A stretch of 64,000 bases of DNA from Botryosphaeria dothidea (GCA_011503125.2 WWBZ02000082.1:1302001-1366000), one strand, 5' to 3'; counted from the stretch's first letter, positions 10,728-21,624 are shown. The notes: generated from the letters alone by a model not told the origin. A program made the numbers and translations.

Positions 10728-11898
10728 ATGCTGGGCCACTCACTCCTCGCCGCCACCACCCTGGCCGGCTCCGCTGTTGCCGGCACCGTTCTCTGGGACG
10801 GTCGTTTCAATGATTTCAACTCATCCGAAGACCTCAACAAGTGGTCGTGGGCCAACCAAGTGCGTCCTCACTGTCCCCCCCACAAGCATACCAAAACCCA
10901 ATGACTTAACCACCCGTCCACAGGTCGGCCCCTACCAGTACTACATCCACGGCAGCGGGCCCGTCACCGACTACGTCAACCTCTCGCCCGACTACAAAAA
11001 CGCCGCCGACACGTCCTCCAAGCAAGGCGTGCGCATCACCATCGACTCGACGGCCAAATGGAACAGCGACATGTGGCGGACGGAGCTGATCCCGCAGACG
11101 ACCGCCGCCATCAACAGCGGCAAGGTGTACTACCACTTCAGCATCAAGCGCGCCGCCGCCAACGCGCCCAGCACGACGCACGAGCACCAGGTCAACTTCT
11201 TCGAGTCGCACTTCACCGAGCTCAAGTACGGCTGGGTCAACGGCGAGTCGGGCGAGTCGAACCCCAACCTGCAGTGGATGGTCGGCGGCGCGGGCAAGTG
11301 GAGCGCCGCCTTCGACGCCGACGTCTGGCACAACGTCGCGTACGAGATCGACTTCGCCGGCTCCACCGTCGCCTTCTGGCACTCGACGGGCGGCGACGCG
11401 CTGGCCAAGACGGCCGGCCCGTTCAGCGCGAGCACGAGCAGCAACGGCGCCGACTGGCATCTGGGCGTGCTGCGCCTGCCGCGCAGCGGCTACGACACCG
11501 ACGCCGCCGAGGACTGGTACTTCTCCGGTGTGTACGTCGAGAGCGGCGACCTGACGACGGCCGTCGCTGGCCCTGGTGAGACTTACTCTGGCGGCGGGAC
11601 TTCTCCCTCCGCCACCACCACCACCAAAGCACCCTCCTCGTCCGCTAAGGCAACGCTTTCGACAACTTCTGCTAACGCGTCGACCACTTCGCAGCTTGAT
11701 TCGACGGCCGTTGTGACTCCGCCCGTGTCTATGACTCCTGTTTCTTCTACGCTTAAGACTACTACTTCGGCTGCTACTACCGGCGGTGTTGCTAAGCAGT
11801 ATGCTCAGTGTGGTGGGAACGGTTGGGCTGGGGCGACGGCATGTGAGGGTGGGTATACCTGCACGAAGCTCAATGAGTACTACTCCCAGTGTTTGTGA
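10728..11898 (+). CDS. GH131 beta-glucanase with C-terminal CBM1
   Basis: Secreted beta-glucanase of family GH131, whose characterised fungal members cleave beta-1,3/1,6- and beta-1,4-glucans. Two exons, 10728-10859 and 10924-11898, with a 64-nt phase-0 intron; 368 aa. The signal peptide ends near residue 18 (AVA), followed by [12 protein letters not shown], the typical GH131 N-terminus. Conserved stretches include [32 protein letters not shown] and WHLGVLRLP. The catalytic domain is followed by a Ser/Thr-rich linker (about 275-330) and a CBM1 module from [11 protein letters not shown] to the end (YYSQCL). The ATG at 10728 lies in a different frame from exon 2, so the intron is needed. Confidence 0.92.
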
Positions 11899-12186
11899 AG
11901 TGATACTTTGGGGGTAGGGGGGACCGATTTACATTCATGTTGATATCTTATTCACGGTATATATGATGATGAATCTTGGCGGCTCAATTCTCATGTCATA
12001 TCTTGGAGTATCATTAAAAGCATCTATTTCTTCTTTCTTACGTTGAAGATCGGACAGGACGAGGAATCTATCCTGGTAAGTTCCGGCCGTTGGCCTCCTG
12101 TATGGTCGTCGTCAGACCCCAGAGCAGTGTCAAATAGTTTTCCCTGCTCAAAGACTTGACCCACGACCAATAATTTGGATCCTATC

Positions 12187-13272
12187 TCAGTAAGTCGACG
12201 GGAACCCATTCAGTCTACCGCCGTCCGTAACCTGGACCGTTCCGTTCAGGTAGCTTCCGCCCTTACCCACCAGGTACAGGATCAGCCCAGCGATGTCATC
12301 GAAGCCACCCTTCCTGCCAGCCGGAACCTGGCTGATCGGATACTCCTGGTCATGCTCACCCGTCATCGCCGACGGATAGACTAAAATTCGCCCACGCATT
12401 AGCATCATCCCCATCTCCACACAAGAGAGAAAGGGAGCTCACCACCCGGCGCGATAACATTACTCCTCACCCCCCACGGACTCAACAGGGTCGCCAACGA
12501 CTTCCCCACATGCACCGCCGCCGCCTTGCTCGCACTGTACGCCACGCCCGCCGTGACATGCCTATTGAACGCGGCAATACTCGCCACCGTCACGATCTGG
12601 CTCTGCCGCTTATCCCCCTCCTCAACGCCCTCCTTCTCCCCCAACTCCTCCGTCCAACGCCTCCCCCTCGTCCTCCCCGGCTCCACCCTCCCGCCCTCCC
12701 ACCCCCTCCGCCGATTCCCGGCGTCCAGCAGCGGCAAAAACGCCGCGCTCACCAACGCCACGCTCGCCGTGTTCGTCCGCAGCGTGTCCACCCAGTCCTC
12801 GTCCCCGCCGAAGCCCGCCAGCAGCACCTCCTGCAAGCCTTGCACGTCGCGCGCCTCGTGCGCGGCCGTGTTGCGCGGCCCGATCTTGCCCGCGTTGTTG
12901 ACCAGCACGTCCACGTGCCCGACGTCCTCCGCGATCTTCTCCGCGGCGCCTTGCACCGAGTCCTTCGATGTGATGTCGGCCGGCAGAGCGACGACGGTGC
13001 CGGCGGGCACGCCGGGCGCGGCGTTGAGCGAGGCGGCGGCCGACTCCAGCACGTCGGCGCGGCGGCCGAGCAGGTAGAGCTTCTTGGCGCCGGTTTTGGC
13101 GATGGCGGCGGCCATGGCGAGGCCGATGCCTGTTGGGTGAGGTGTTTGTCAGTGCGAGGGAGGGCGGGATGGGGAGAGCGGGGGACGTACCGCTGCCGCC
13201 GCCGGTGATGGCGACGACGAGGCCTTTGGCGCTGAAGATGGCGGCGGGGTCGACGGCTTGGGCGGGGTCCAT
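12187..13272 (-). CDS. Short-chain dehydrogenase/reductase (SDR)
   Basis: NAD(P)H-dependent oxidoreductase of unknown substrate. Three exons on the minus strand: 13191-13272, 12443-13129 and 12187-12380; introns of 61 and 62 nt; 320 aa. The Rossmann motif TGGGSGIG spans the first intron (residues about 22-29). VDVLVNNAG and the catalytic pair in VAYSASKAA are intact, as is the later VIAPG loop. Between the NNAG region and the catalytic Ser strand there is a 40-residue charged insert (about 150-190) of low complexity, unusual for a classical SDR and likely a surface loop. No signal peptide or membrane segment was seen. It converges on the GH131 gene. Confidence 0.88.
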
Positions 13273-13523
13273 GGCGGGTTGCTTGTGGAATCAAATGGTA
13301 CCGTTATCGAGGAGTGGAGGAGGAGGAGTCAATTGAGAGATGACTGGTTAAGCTAGAAGCGGGAAGAAAGCATTTATATGACGCAGAGGAAGAAGCTTCG
13401 CGCCTCCCTCCCGCCTCTGGGCCGTCCCGTCCATGGTTCCGCGCCCGGATTTAAGGTGGGGGTTGATTACAATGCCGCGGCAGGGCGTTCGCATCGAAGC
13501 TGTCAATCACGTCAGAGCTGTGT

Positions 13524-13571
<48 letters not shown>

Positions 13572-13863
13572 TGATGCTGTATCGGCCCGGCCTGCGAGCT
13601 AGGCTGATGCGGAAGGTGGGGGAGGGGCTGCCACAGAACGCACGGAAAACGCAGGCCCGCGGGGCGGACGGTCTTGCGCTTTGTCAGCCGAGGTAGCCCT
13701 GGTTTACTTTCGATAACGCGGAATCTCCAGCGACATGCTTGTCCCGATCCATGGCGACTCTCAATTCTAACTTCACGGCCCTGGACGGCAAGGTGATCAT
13801 GTTGGTAAGCAGTTGCATTTCGGCTTCCTTGAGCGCGAGGTGGTGGTACATCCAATCCAGTCT
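13273..13863. other. Intergenic between SDR and GatB
   Basis: About 590 bp holding the promoter of the SDR gene and the 3' end of GatB. Apart from the trinucleotide array at 13525-13569 I see nothing in it. Confidence 0.5.
13525..13569 (+). repeat. (GAC)15 microsatellite
   Basis: Fifteen perfect GAC units followed by two GAT units, about 250 bp upstream of the SDR start. The array is not inside a supported gene; the poly-Asp frame it creates on the plus strand is only a by-product. Confidence 0.95.
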
Positions 13864-15792
13864 TCATGCGGGTATCTCAAGCAATTCTCTGAGCATCTCC
13901 TCCGCCTTCTTCGCCTCGACTCGCCCATCCTCTCCTCTGCGGACAGTTTGCCCAACGAGGAACATGAGCTTGCCCGTCTGGCCCCTCTCTTTGATAGCCG
14001 TGATCGTGTCCGGATTGTCATTGAGTACCTCCTGAACCAACGAGAGGTACTCATCTCTCGTCATCGGCCGCAAGAGGAGATTCTCTTCCTCGATGATCTT
14101 CTCCACCGGTCGTTGGTCGCCGTAGAAAACCCTTGCCAGTAGCTGTTTAGCCGTCGGGCCTGTGATCTGACGGCGTTGCAGGTGCAGGATGATAGAAGCA
14201 AGCTGTTGAGATGAGACAATGTCCTCGGACCAGGCGATGTCTGCGGTAGTAATCAGACCGCCGAGTTCCATCAAAACCCTACAGATTGGTCAGCAAGTTA
14301 TGTGTATCAGCTTCAGTCGTCCGTACATACCAATTGCCAGCTGCTTTGCCGAGCTTCATGGAAACCCGTTCCTCAGCAGTCGTCCGCTGGTTCAATATCT
14401 CGACGACGTCGAAATAGTAATCCAGTCTATCTCCCGTATCCAGCCCCACGAGCGTCTTCGCATCCTTCACAGTCAACCCATACCTCCCATCCTCCACCAG
14501 CGTCTTCACCGTCTCATCCGGCAGCTGCGGCAGCCCCTCCCTCAAGAACTCCACCAAATCGGCTCCCACAACCACCGGCCCCAGATCCGGATCGGGCATG
14601 TACCGATAGTCCACCTCGCCCTCCTTCCCGCGCAGCTTCCGCGTCTCCGTCGACCCCAGCGTCCAGCCCCTCGTCTCGCCCTCGACGGCGCCGCCGGCCT
14701 CGAGCACCGCAATCTGCCGGTCCCGCTCCGCCACGATCGCATCCTCGACGGCCTTGAAGCTGCTGAGGTTCTTGATCTCCGTGCGCGCGCCCAGGCCCGC
14801 GACGCCGTGGTACGCGTGCGCGCCCGCCTCGCCGCGCCCCCGCACGCTCACGTTGACGTCGGCGCGCAGGCCGCCGACCTCCATGCCGGCCGTCGCGGCG
14901 TCGACGCTCTTCAGGATCGCCTGGATCTTGCGCACGCAGGCGGCGGCGGTGGCCGGGTGGTGGATGTGCGGGAGGGTGATGATCTCGACGAGCGGGTGCG
15001 AGACGCGGTTGAAGTCGAGGAGGTGGGTGGACGGGGGCTGGGCGATGGTCTTGGCCGTGTCCTGCTCCATCTGGATCTGCTTGATGCCGACGGTGAGGGA
15101 GGGGGCGTCGCGCGGGTCGATGCCGTCGTGGGCGTGGAGGGTGAGGGCGCCGTTGCGGGCGAAGGGTTCTGGGGGGCGTCAGTATCGGCAGCGGTGTTGA
15201 GAGGCAGGAGGGGCGTACCGTAGTATTGCGTGATCTGGTAGCCCTGCGGCTGGTCCTGGTAGAAGTAGTGCTTGCGGTCGAAGCTGCTCTTCGGCTGGAT
15301 CTCGCAGCCCAGGGCGAGGGCGGCGCGCAGGGCCGGGATCAGGGTCTCGCGCTGGAAGTGCGGCTGGGTGCCCGGGAAAGCGACATCGAAGAGGGCGACG
15401 TGGGTGTTGGGGGCGTCGGCGGTGGATGTTGCGGCGGTGGAGAACAGCTTGCGGGCGGTGTTGAGCTCGGCGTGGATCTCGATGCCCACCGTCAACTCCC
15501 ACTTCTCCAGGCGCGGGTCTGCGCCTTTGGGCTTGCCATTGGTGTTGTTCTTCCTGCCCTTCTTGCCCCCGGCCTCGGCTCTCTTGCGGCGTTCCTCGTC
15601 TTTGAGCTGTTTTCTGAAGGGCACGACGTCATCGTGGAGGCGGGCGTCGGCGTGCAGGTAACGCGTGGCGGGCTGGATTGGGATCGGACGGCAGCTGGGC
15701 GGTGGTCGGCGATTACGGAGGCATGATTGGCATATGTATGGCTTCCGTTGAAGCGCGGCGTCGAGCAGGCTGCGAGAGCGGGTGCGGAGCAT
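13864..15792 (-). CDS. PET112: Mitochondrial glutamyl-tRNA(Gln) amidotransferase subunit B (GatB)
   Basis: Part of the GatFAB/GatCAB-type complex that turns Glu-tRNA(Gln) into Gln-tRNA(Gln) for mitochondrial translation. Three minus-strand exons: 15219-15792, 14331-15168 and 13864-14278; introns of 50 and 52 nt; 608 aa. The N-terminus [20 protein letters not shown] is basic and hydroxylated, like a mitochondrial targeting peptide. The catalytic domain starts [13 protein letters not shown] and contains [30 protein letters not shown] and [12 protein letters not shown]. The C-terminal part from about residue 480 is the GatB/YqeY tail domain. The frame is open further upstream but the only ATG that suits a targeting peptide is at 15792. 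Confidence 0.93.
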
Positions 15793-16006
15793 GGTTGAGG
15801 AGCCGTCGAGCCCGAGGTGCGCGCGTTTTTGCTCCAGCTTGTCCAACGCGACAGGGATCTTGCTGCACAGCGTCCGACCCGACCTGCAACTAGTCAGGCA
15901 CAATGTCTCCACGGTGGGTTAGATCATTAAAACATCTCGTTTCTGAGTTTCTGAAAGGCATGTCCATTTTCCGACAGAAGTACCCTTCCTACCATTGACT
16001 TCTCAC

Positions 16007-17847
16007 TCAATAGACGTGAATGCTCGATTGGTCCAACTCATGCGGACGGGCATTGTCATCATCCCAAACACACACCCCAATGCGCCTGTGCCTCCCATCC
16101 GCATAACGAAGCACCATGACTCCAAAAGACTGCTTTCGCTCCTGAATCGCCTTATTCCACCGCAACGCCCATCTCCTACCGTCCCGCTCTTTCGGCGATG
16201 CTGACGACAGTTCGATCGTTTCTTCATTCGCGGCAAGCCTTCTCCCGTCTTGAATCAGACATATCTGAGGGCAATCCTCATCCAGGTGGCCGCCCTGCGT
16301 TTTGGTCTGGTCAAGGTGTATCCTAGCTGTGGATGGAATAGTGAGATCCCTGTGCCCAAGTCGAAAGACGCAAAGGTCCTCCGGCCGGAATGACTTCACC
16401 AGGTGTCGAGTCAAACCAAAGCCAGGGTCATCCGGGATCCTGGGCATTGCAGTCTCCGGATCTTCCTGTTTAGTCTGCTCGCATGCCGTTTCTTGGTCCG
16501 TCCGCAGATGTTCCGGGAGGAGCTTTTGTAGAGCATGGTCGTACGCTACCGTCAGTCTGTACCTCATGCGCGTGTTCATCCACGTTGTTCCTCTGGTGTG
16601 CATCTTTGTCCAATAAGCCCAGAGGACCTGAAGCGGGCAGCAACTGCCTTTCAACAGAGCATACCCTCCTTGCTTCGCCACAATGCTGCTCGAGTGGACG
16701 TATCTTTCCCCGTCCCATTCCTGCAGTGCCTCTGGAACTGCAGAATTCTGCGTGATGCGCCAGCTTTTCCCATCTTGCGGTTCCCCGAGATGGACGAAGC
16801 ATTGTCCGCCAATGGGCGAACGGGTATTCAGAGTGTGTGCAAACATGTCCTGTAGCTCTTCCAGGGCCTGAGGGTCGGGGCTCGTTGCCAGGCCTACGGA
16901 CGGTGCGACTCTAACCCTGAAGATAGCCATGATCCCGAATATCCTGTCGGCGGGAAATTGCGTCTGCCGGTGTCGGGCCGCGCCGTACAGTACGTTTGGA
17001 TTTCTGGCGTTGAAGAAATTCAGACCGGCCTTTTGGATCGTGCGTAGAATGTCCTGCGCATCTCCTGTACAGTTTTCATGGAGCGAGTGCTCCTCCAACG
17101 CGCCGGTGAGATGACGGAATATGGCATCGAAGCGGTCAACGAAGCTGGAGAGAAAGAGTTGCACATCATTTGGACCCTCCAACGTTACCGGGAGGGCATC
17201 CCGTGAGAGGAGGAGAGCGTCTCGGCGTAGTGTGGCTTCCTGCAGCGTCCACAGGGAAGTGAACCACGGGTCTTCGAGCAGCTCGCGCATGGCTTGGAGC
17301 ACCGGACGTATCTGGCTGCCAAGGTACCGCGTCCAATCTCCCGGCAGTTTTGGGGAGAATATGATGCGATCCCCAAGGTCGATGATTGGACTCACGACAC
17401 GTTCCAGCTCTCGCACGCCAAAGCTGTGGAGCCAGACGTATGCTTTGCTGGCGCCGTGGAAGATGCCGACCTGCCGTTTTATCTCCTCCATCTTCACCCC
17501 ATCGTCTTCCTGGTCGATGCAGCACACGTCGATCCAGACCCAGTCGTACTATCTGCCTATGTAGTTGGTCACCTCCTGGAAAGCTTCCACGGAGAGGCAC
17601 TCTTTGACAGGCGGTATGGACCACGTCGTGCCCTTGACAGGTAGAGCGGGGGCCCGTCGGGGGCTCGGAAGCGTCCCCATGTGTACGTGAGTATGCCGTA
17701 CTTTGGAGCACTGGCGCCGTTGTAATTGTTGTTACCGGAACGCTCATAGGATACCATCGTCCGAATGTGGAGTAGCCGCCTTGGCCAGTCGACCTGCAAC
17801 CTGTTGTACAAGAGTTCATTGGGTTGGTATGTGATTCTGCGGCTCAT
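16007..17847 (-). pseudogene. HET-domain (heterokaryon incompatibility) gene, apparently broken
   Basis: HET proteins trigger cell death after fusion of unlike fungal strains. The minus strand starts at 17847 with MSRRITYQPNELLYNRL and reaches the HET motif YGILTYTWGRFRAPDGPPL. The frame then shifts at 17642-17643 (two extra bases, or one missing). The domain continues in the new frame with PVKGTTWSIPPVKECLSVEA and meets a TAG at 17549-17551 just before YDWVWIDVCCIDQEDD. After the stop, an uninterrupted frame of over 500 codons runs to 16007. No canonical intron of normal length removes both defects. Either the gene died recently or the assembly has errors; the TAG would be a CAG before a single C-to-T change. 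HET identity is secure; pseudogene status is likely. Confidence 0.75.
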
Positions 17848-18435
17848 TTCTTCTTTATCAAGTTAGAATGTTGATGTGCGGCTGCTTGTTTCTGCTGGAA
17901 TAATAAAGCGATCTTGGACGGGCTTTCCTGGTTCGTATGTTGCTTACACCGCAGGAGCTCACAGTCAATGGCGAGTAAGTAAAGCTGGCGAACGAGATCA
18001 GATTTGAAGCCCTGCCCGCAGCCCGATCCGAGACACGTCAGCAATCGGGTAGTGCGGAACCACAGGAGCAAGTCCGCGGTCTGGCCCCCAATGAAAAAAG
18101 GAACTAGGACCGGTACATAAGCGATATGCTTAGCCCATCAAGTGCCTGCCCTGCAAATTCCGTTGCGAACTAGCTGCGGATCATTTTAGCCCCCACCACT
18201 GCAAGAACGTGACACTATGCAAGATGTTCAGATTTGGAAAGGGAAAAAAGAACGGCAAAATATGGACCACGTTGTTCATTGCAAGCTTAGAGGAATCGTC
18301 ATTTTGAACTTGCAGAGAAACACTTTCTGTATCGTTAGCTTGACATGCATTATCATGCATAGAGGGGTATCGCAGCCGACGATTAGCGCCAAATGTAATT
18401 TTTCCACAGAAGGTCAGATTAATTTACGTATTGTG
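17848..18435. other. Intergenic, no gene seen
   Basis: Upstream region of the HET relic. Short frames only. A stretch near 18300-18430 is AT-rich and borders the hairpin at 18436. Confidence 0.45.
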
Positions 18436-18514
18436 GGGAGTAGAAGCATTCGTCCGGACGCAGGCGTATTACATTTTTAGGAACAAACCTATCCGGATGA
18501 ATGCTTCTACTCCC
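18436..18514. repeat. Inverted repeat (23-bp arms, 33-bp loop)
   Basis: The left arm at 18436-18458 and the right arm at 18492-18514 are reverse complements at 22 of 23 positions; the one mismatch is G against A. The arms are not part of a supported gene. It could be a transposon end pair with the body deleted, or a very small foldback element. A related but poorer sequence occurs at 2452-2477. Confidence 0.8.
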
Positions 18515-18814
18515 TATGAAGTTATGCTTGATAGAGGCCATCGCCGCTAACAATAGGCTGCAATACCCCATGTAGGCCTTCTTCGCCAATGCCATGTGAG
18601 CTCTCTTCAGTTGCTATATCAGACCCGATCAGTGGCCCATTGGCTGCACCATCTGCAGCCGCAATTCACGAACTCTCGAACACAGCCCTGCCTAGCATGC
18701 TCTTGGATCGTGCACGGAGGTTGACGCCGGGCAGCCCCACTCTCAAGTTTTCTGGTTCACAACATCCACAAGGCCGTAACGACTATACACTTTACTTCCA
18801 CATACTCGCTCAAA

Positions 18815-20167
18815 ATGCACAGACCAAAATGGTACCCAGGAACCAAGTTTCGCGACCGTTTCCGGAATATCATATCACACTATGAGACGCGCTCAGCAGC
18901 GAGCTTGCAGCAGAGAGAAGATGACGTCAACTTCGACTCGCCTGAGGCATCAGCAGCAAAGGACGCAGGTCGATACAGAAACTGTAGGCCTCATTCTCAC
19001 GGCGCTAGACAAAAGGCTTACAAGAAGGTCTCAAGCTCGACTACGCAAGCGACATCAAATGATCATGGCACTGCGGCGCCATGCCCTCTGCCGGCAAGCT
19101 CCAACTTTGGCTCCGGAAAGACTTTCAGACTCAGAGGCATTCCGGCAACATAGGGTAGGGAGAAAGTTCAAGAGATAGTTAGGTCCAAACTTGAACTGGA
19201 TGAACAAGCTATGTTTGATATTCGTTCTTTCTCGAACTACCTTACACGGAAGGACGAAATGGTTGCGACATTTGACTCTCAAAAAACGCCCACATCACTC
19301 TCTAGTGATGCTATTTCATTCTAGTTCCAGGCTGAAAGTTATTCACTGCTATCTGATGCGAATTTCCATGGATTGACGCCTCTTCATACGTCAAAAGATT
19401 CCAAATGCAAGATGGAGTGAGTCTCGAACGCTGTCGAAGGCCTCTGGACCAACTCTACGATTGCACTCAAGCAATCATGGAATATCGCCTTGTCCAGGAT
19501 TACGAGGACTACTTGGCCAAGAATCTCAACATCCTCAAACAACCGCCCTCCCGGAAAGAAGAGCTTAAGGAGTTGCTCTTCCACAAGGACAAGATCCTTT
19601 GGGCGGAGATTTCTGATCGCATTCGAGAAGAAGAACGAAAATTAGCGTACGCACAACGATGCGAAACCGAAAGACCCCAAAGGCCATGGATGATGGATGC
19701 CATGGAGACTGCCAAGCTCATCGGTGTTTCAGAGGATCGGATCATCTGGGAGATTCACGAGTACGCCCGTAGGAATCGGATTTGCCACAATGGCATTGGC
19801 AGCCTGATCACGGCTTAGGATTGGACAGGAACTGCAAAAATGATCCTAAAAGACATCGAGACTCTCAACTTGGTTTACAGCAAGCAGATGGCCGCCAACC
19901 GCGAGCGAATGCGATCTGCGATCAAGCGTCTTCGAGATCGATACTTCGGTGAATGCTATACCAACATCAACGACATTCCAGTTATTGTTCCCAAGGTCGA
20001 GGCCTGGCCTGGACTCCAGGAAAACTGAAGAACGAGAAACTCTTCGCGAAACGCCTCTGGCACGAGTGTTTAAGCACACTATGCAGATGATGAGAGAGGC
20101 TATGAGGCAGCGTGGACGGTTGGAGAACTTATATTTTCAGATCAATACCGGATTCAGACCCAACTAC
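18815..20167 (+). pseudogene. Unrecognised gene relic with in-frame stops, cut by an inverted-repeat element
   Basis: I do not recognise the protein. A coding-like frame starts at 18815 (MHRPKWYPGTKFRDRF) and continues across TAG codons at 19151-19153 and 19322-19324 through EIVRSKLELDEQAMFDIRSF and SYSLLSDANFHGLTPLH. A good donor GTGAGT at about 19415 and an acceptor near 19470 lead to a second segment rich in Lys, Arg and Glu (EYRLVQDYEDYLAKNLNIL; KLIGVSEDRIIWEIHEYARR), which crosses another TAG at 19816-19818 and ends at 20028. A further frame remains open (RGRLENLYFQINTGFRPNY) up to the element at 20168. Each TAG would be CAG before one C-to-T change. Some of the TAGs could instead be intron acceptors, so a live multi-exon gene is not excluded. 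Confidence 0.4.
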
Positions 20168-20641
20168 AGGGCTTCCACTTGGCAAGCCATTTTACCAGGT
20201 CTTAAACTAAGCCGCTTGGCAAGCCGACCCTCTAGGGCCCGCTTGACTTGACATCTTGGTAGTTGGCTTAGATCAGTGCCCTATCACGTGCACCTACCCT
20301 AGATAGCTAAGCGTCCCTCTACACGTCCCTCCGTACGTTCCCCGTATCCGAGAGAAGGACCGAAGGTTTCCTCTTAAGTTTTTAGCTAATAGAAGAGACT
20401 ACTCTAAGATAATCTCTACTTACTAAGTTATTATTATAGATGAATTCTTCGTATCTAAAAGATGTAAAAAGATATAAAGAAATACGCTTATAGCGTAACT
20501 TAGTCTAAGATCTTAGACTACGCCGGCCCTCTACGCCTACTTAATAAGTTAAGGTAAAAATTAAATAAGCTAGGGGTGAGGCTGGCTTGCTAAGCGGCTT
20601 AGTTTAAGACTTAGTAAAATAGCTTACCAAGTAGAAGCCCT
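20168..20641. mobile_element. MITE-like element with 58-bp terminal inverted repeats
   Basis: The left end (20168-20225, starting AGGGCTTCCACTTGGC) and right end (20584-20641) are inverted copies matching at 52 of 58 bases. The 358-bp interior is AT-rich and has no reading frame, so it would be a non-autonomous element. All six differences are transitions that make the right arm more AT-rich, and five lie in CpA/TpG pairs, the RIP context. TAC borders both ends (20165-20167 and 20641-20643), but one base is shared with the arm, so a target duplication is uncertain. It sits at the edge of the gene relic at 18815-20167. Confidence 0.75.
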
Positions 20642-20696
20642 ACCTAATTACGCCGGGCAATTCGTGCAAGCCTTTCATGATCAATAATCTCGAATT

Positions 20697-20895
20697 AGCT
20701 ATCCTAAGGCATTGGGCTCTCCCGACACAATAGAATTGGCAATCCTATGAAGAGGGGTTCTTCCGATGTACCAGGCCAGGCCGGCCATCCCATAGCGAGA
20801 AAGGGCACTCCAGGCGCGGCATATTGTGCCGGCCATCCCGTAACGAAGGTCACTCCCGACCTAAGGCACCAGATCAGTCATCCTACAGCAAAGCT
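20697..20895 (+). repeat. Degenerate tandem repeat, about 45 bp x 4-5
   Basis: Units begin near 20697, 20738, 20783, 20831 and 20877. The core of each reads roughly GGCCATCCCATAGCGAAGG, followed by CACTCCCGAC. The copies differ mainly by C/T and G/A changes. The array is followed by a pyrimidine-rich AT stretch. It could be part of a retrotransposon LTR, but no coding domain is nearby. Confidence 0.6.
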
Positions 20896-21624
20896 TCTAT
20901 AAACTAGGATCCCAAATAGAGACTTCTCGTTTCTCTCTTTCCTTTTTTTTCTCGTTTCATTCTTATCTTTTAGGTTTTTATGGGTTGAAACGGAACGGAG
21001 ATACGGCTAGTCGCGTAACGCGAGGCAAAGTGAGGACGTAATGGAACCGAAAGAAGGATTAAGAGAAATTTTTTGCGAAATAGGCGTTGCTTTTGAGTTT
21101 TTTTTTTTTTGTATGTAGTGGAGCGACGATCCATTACCCAGAGTCCGGATCCTAAGGCGAGTGATGGGATGCCTCCCGTCAAAAGCCGAGGGGGAGTCAA
21201 TCTATTTGGATTCAGACCTAGTAGGTAGGAATTATAAATCCGCGTAGGTACTGTCTGCCACTATCTGGGCCTGGTATCACGGTGCAGGGCACTAAATGGT
21301 GAAATAATAGTGTGTATGATAATACTGTCTAAGTGGATGGTGATCCATGGCCCTGTAACTGAATTTGGTGATCACGGCCGCGATGGCATTCCTGATTAGT
21401 TGATCCATTTACTTCTCAAGGAATTTTGTGGGTTGGTACGTCTGATATCTCGAAGACTAATTCAAATTAACATAGCGTACTACCTATGCTATGACCAAGT
21501 CAAGTAAATCTACAATCTAAAATAAATTCTTTCGTTTGTTTTTTCTAATGATATAACAATTTCCCGGGTATACCCAAGAGCGCTCGCGCTTACCCAAAAC
21601 GCGCCGTAGCCGCTCCGTAAATAC
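20896..21624. other. AT-rich non-coding stretch
   Basis: About 730 bp, clearly richer in A and T than the gene regions, with long T runs near 20941 and 21098. No reading frame here resembles a protein. It probably belongs to the decayed repeat block on its left. Confidence 0.5.

Noticed and set aside
13378..13602. Plus-strand frame with a poly-Asp run
   Set aside because: Caused by the GAC microsatellite; no start context or conserved sequence.
14219..15223. Plus-strand frame of 334 codons over GatB
   Set aside because: Rich in Arg, His and Pro, as expected of a complementary frame; GatB conservation is decisive.
17549..17660. An intron that would rescue the HET gene
   Set aside because: The donor sites are poor or the intron would be under 30 nt, or the frame would not join; conserved HET sequence would also be lost.
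17549..19818. In-frame TAG codons read as glutamine (code change)
   Set aside because: Housekeeping genes here end normally at TAG (for example GH6, GMC oxidoreductase, Lcp5), so TAG is a working stop.
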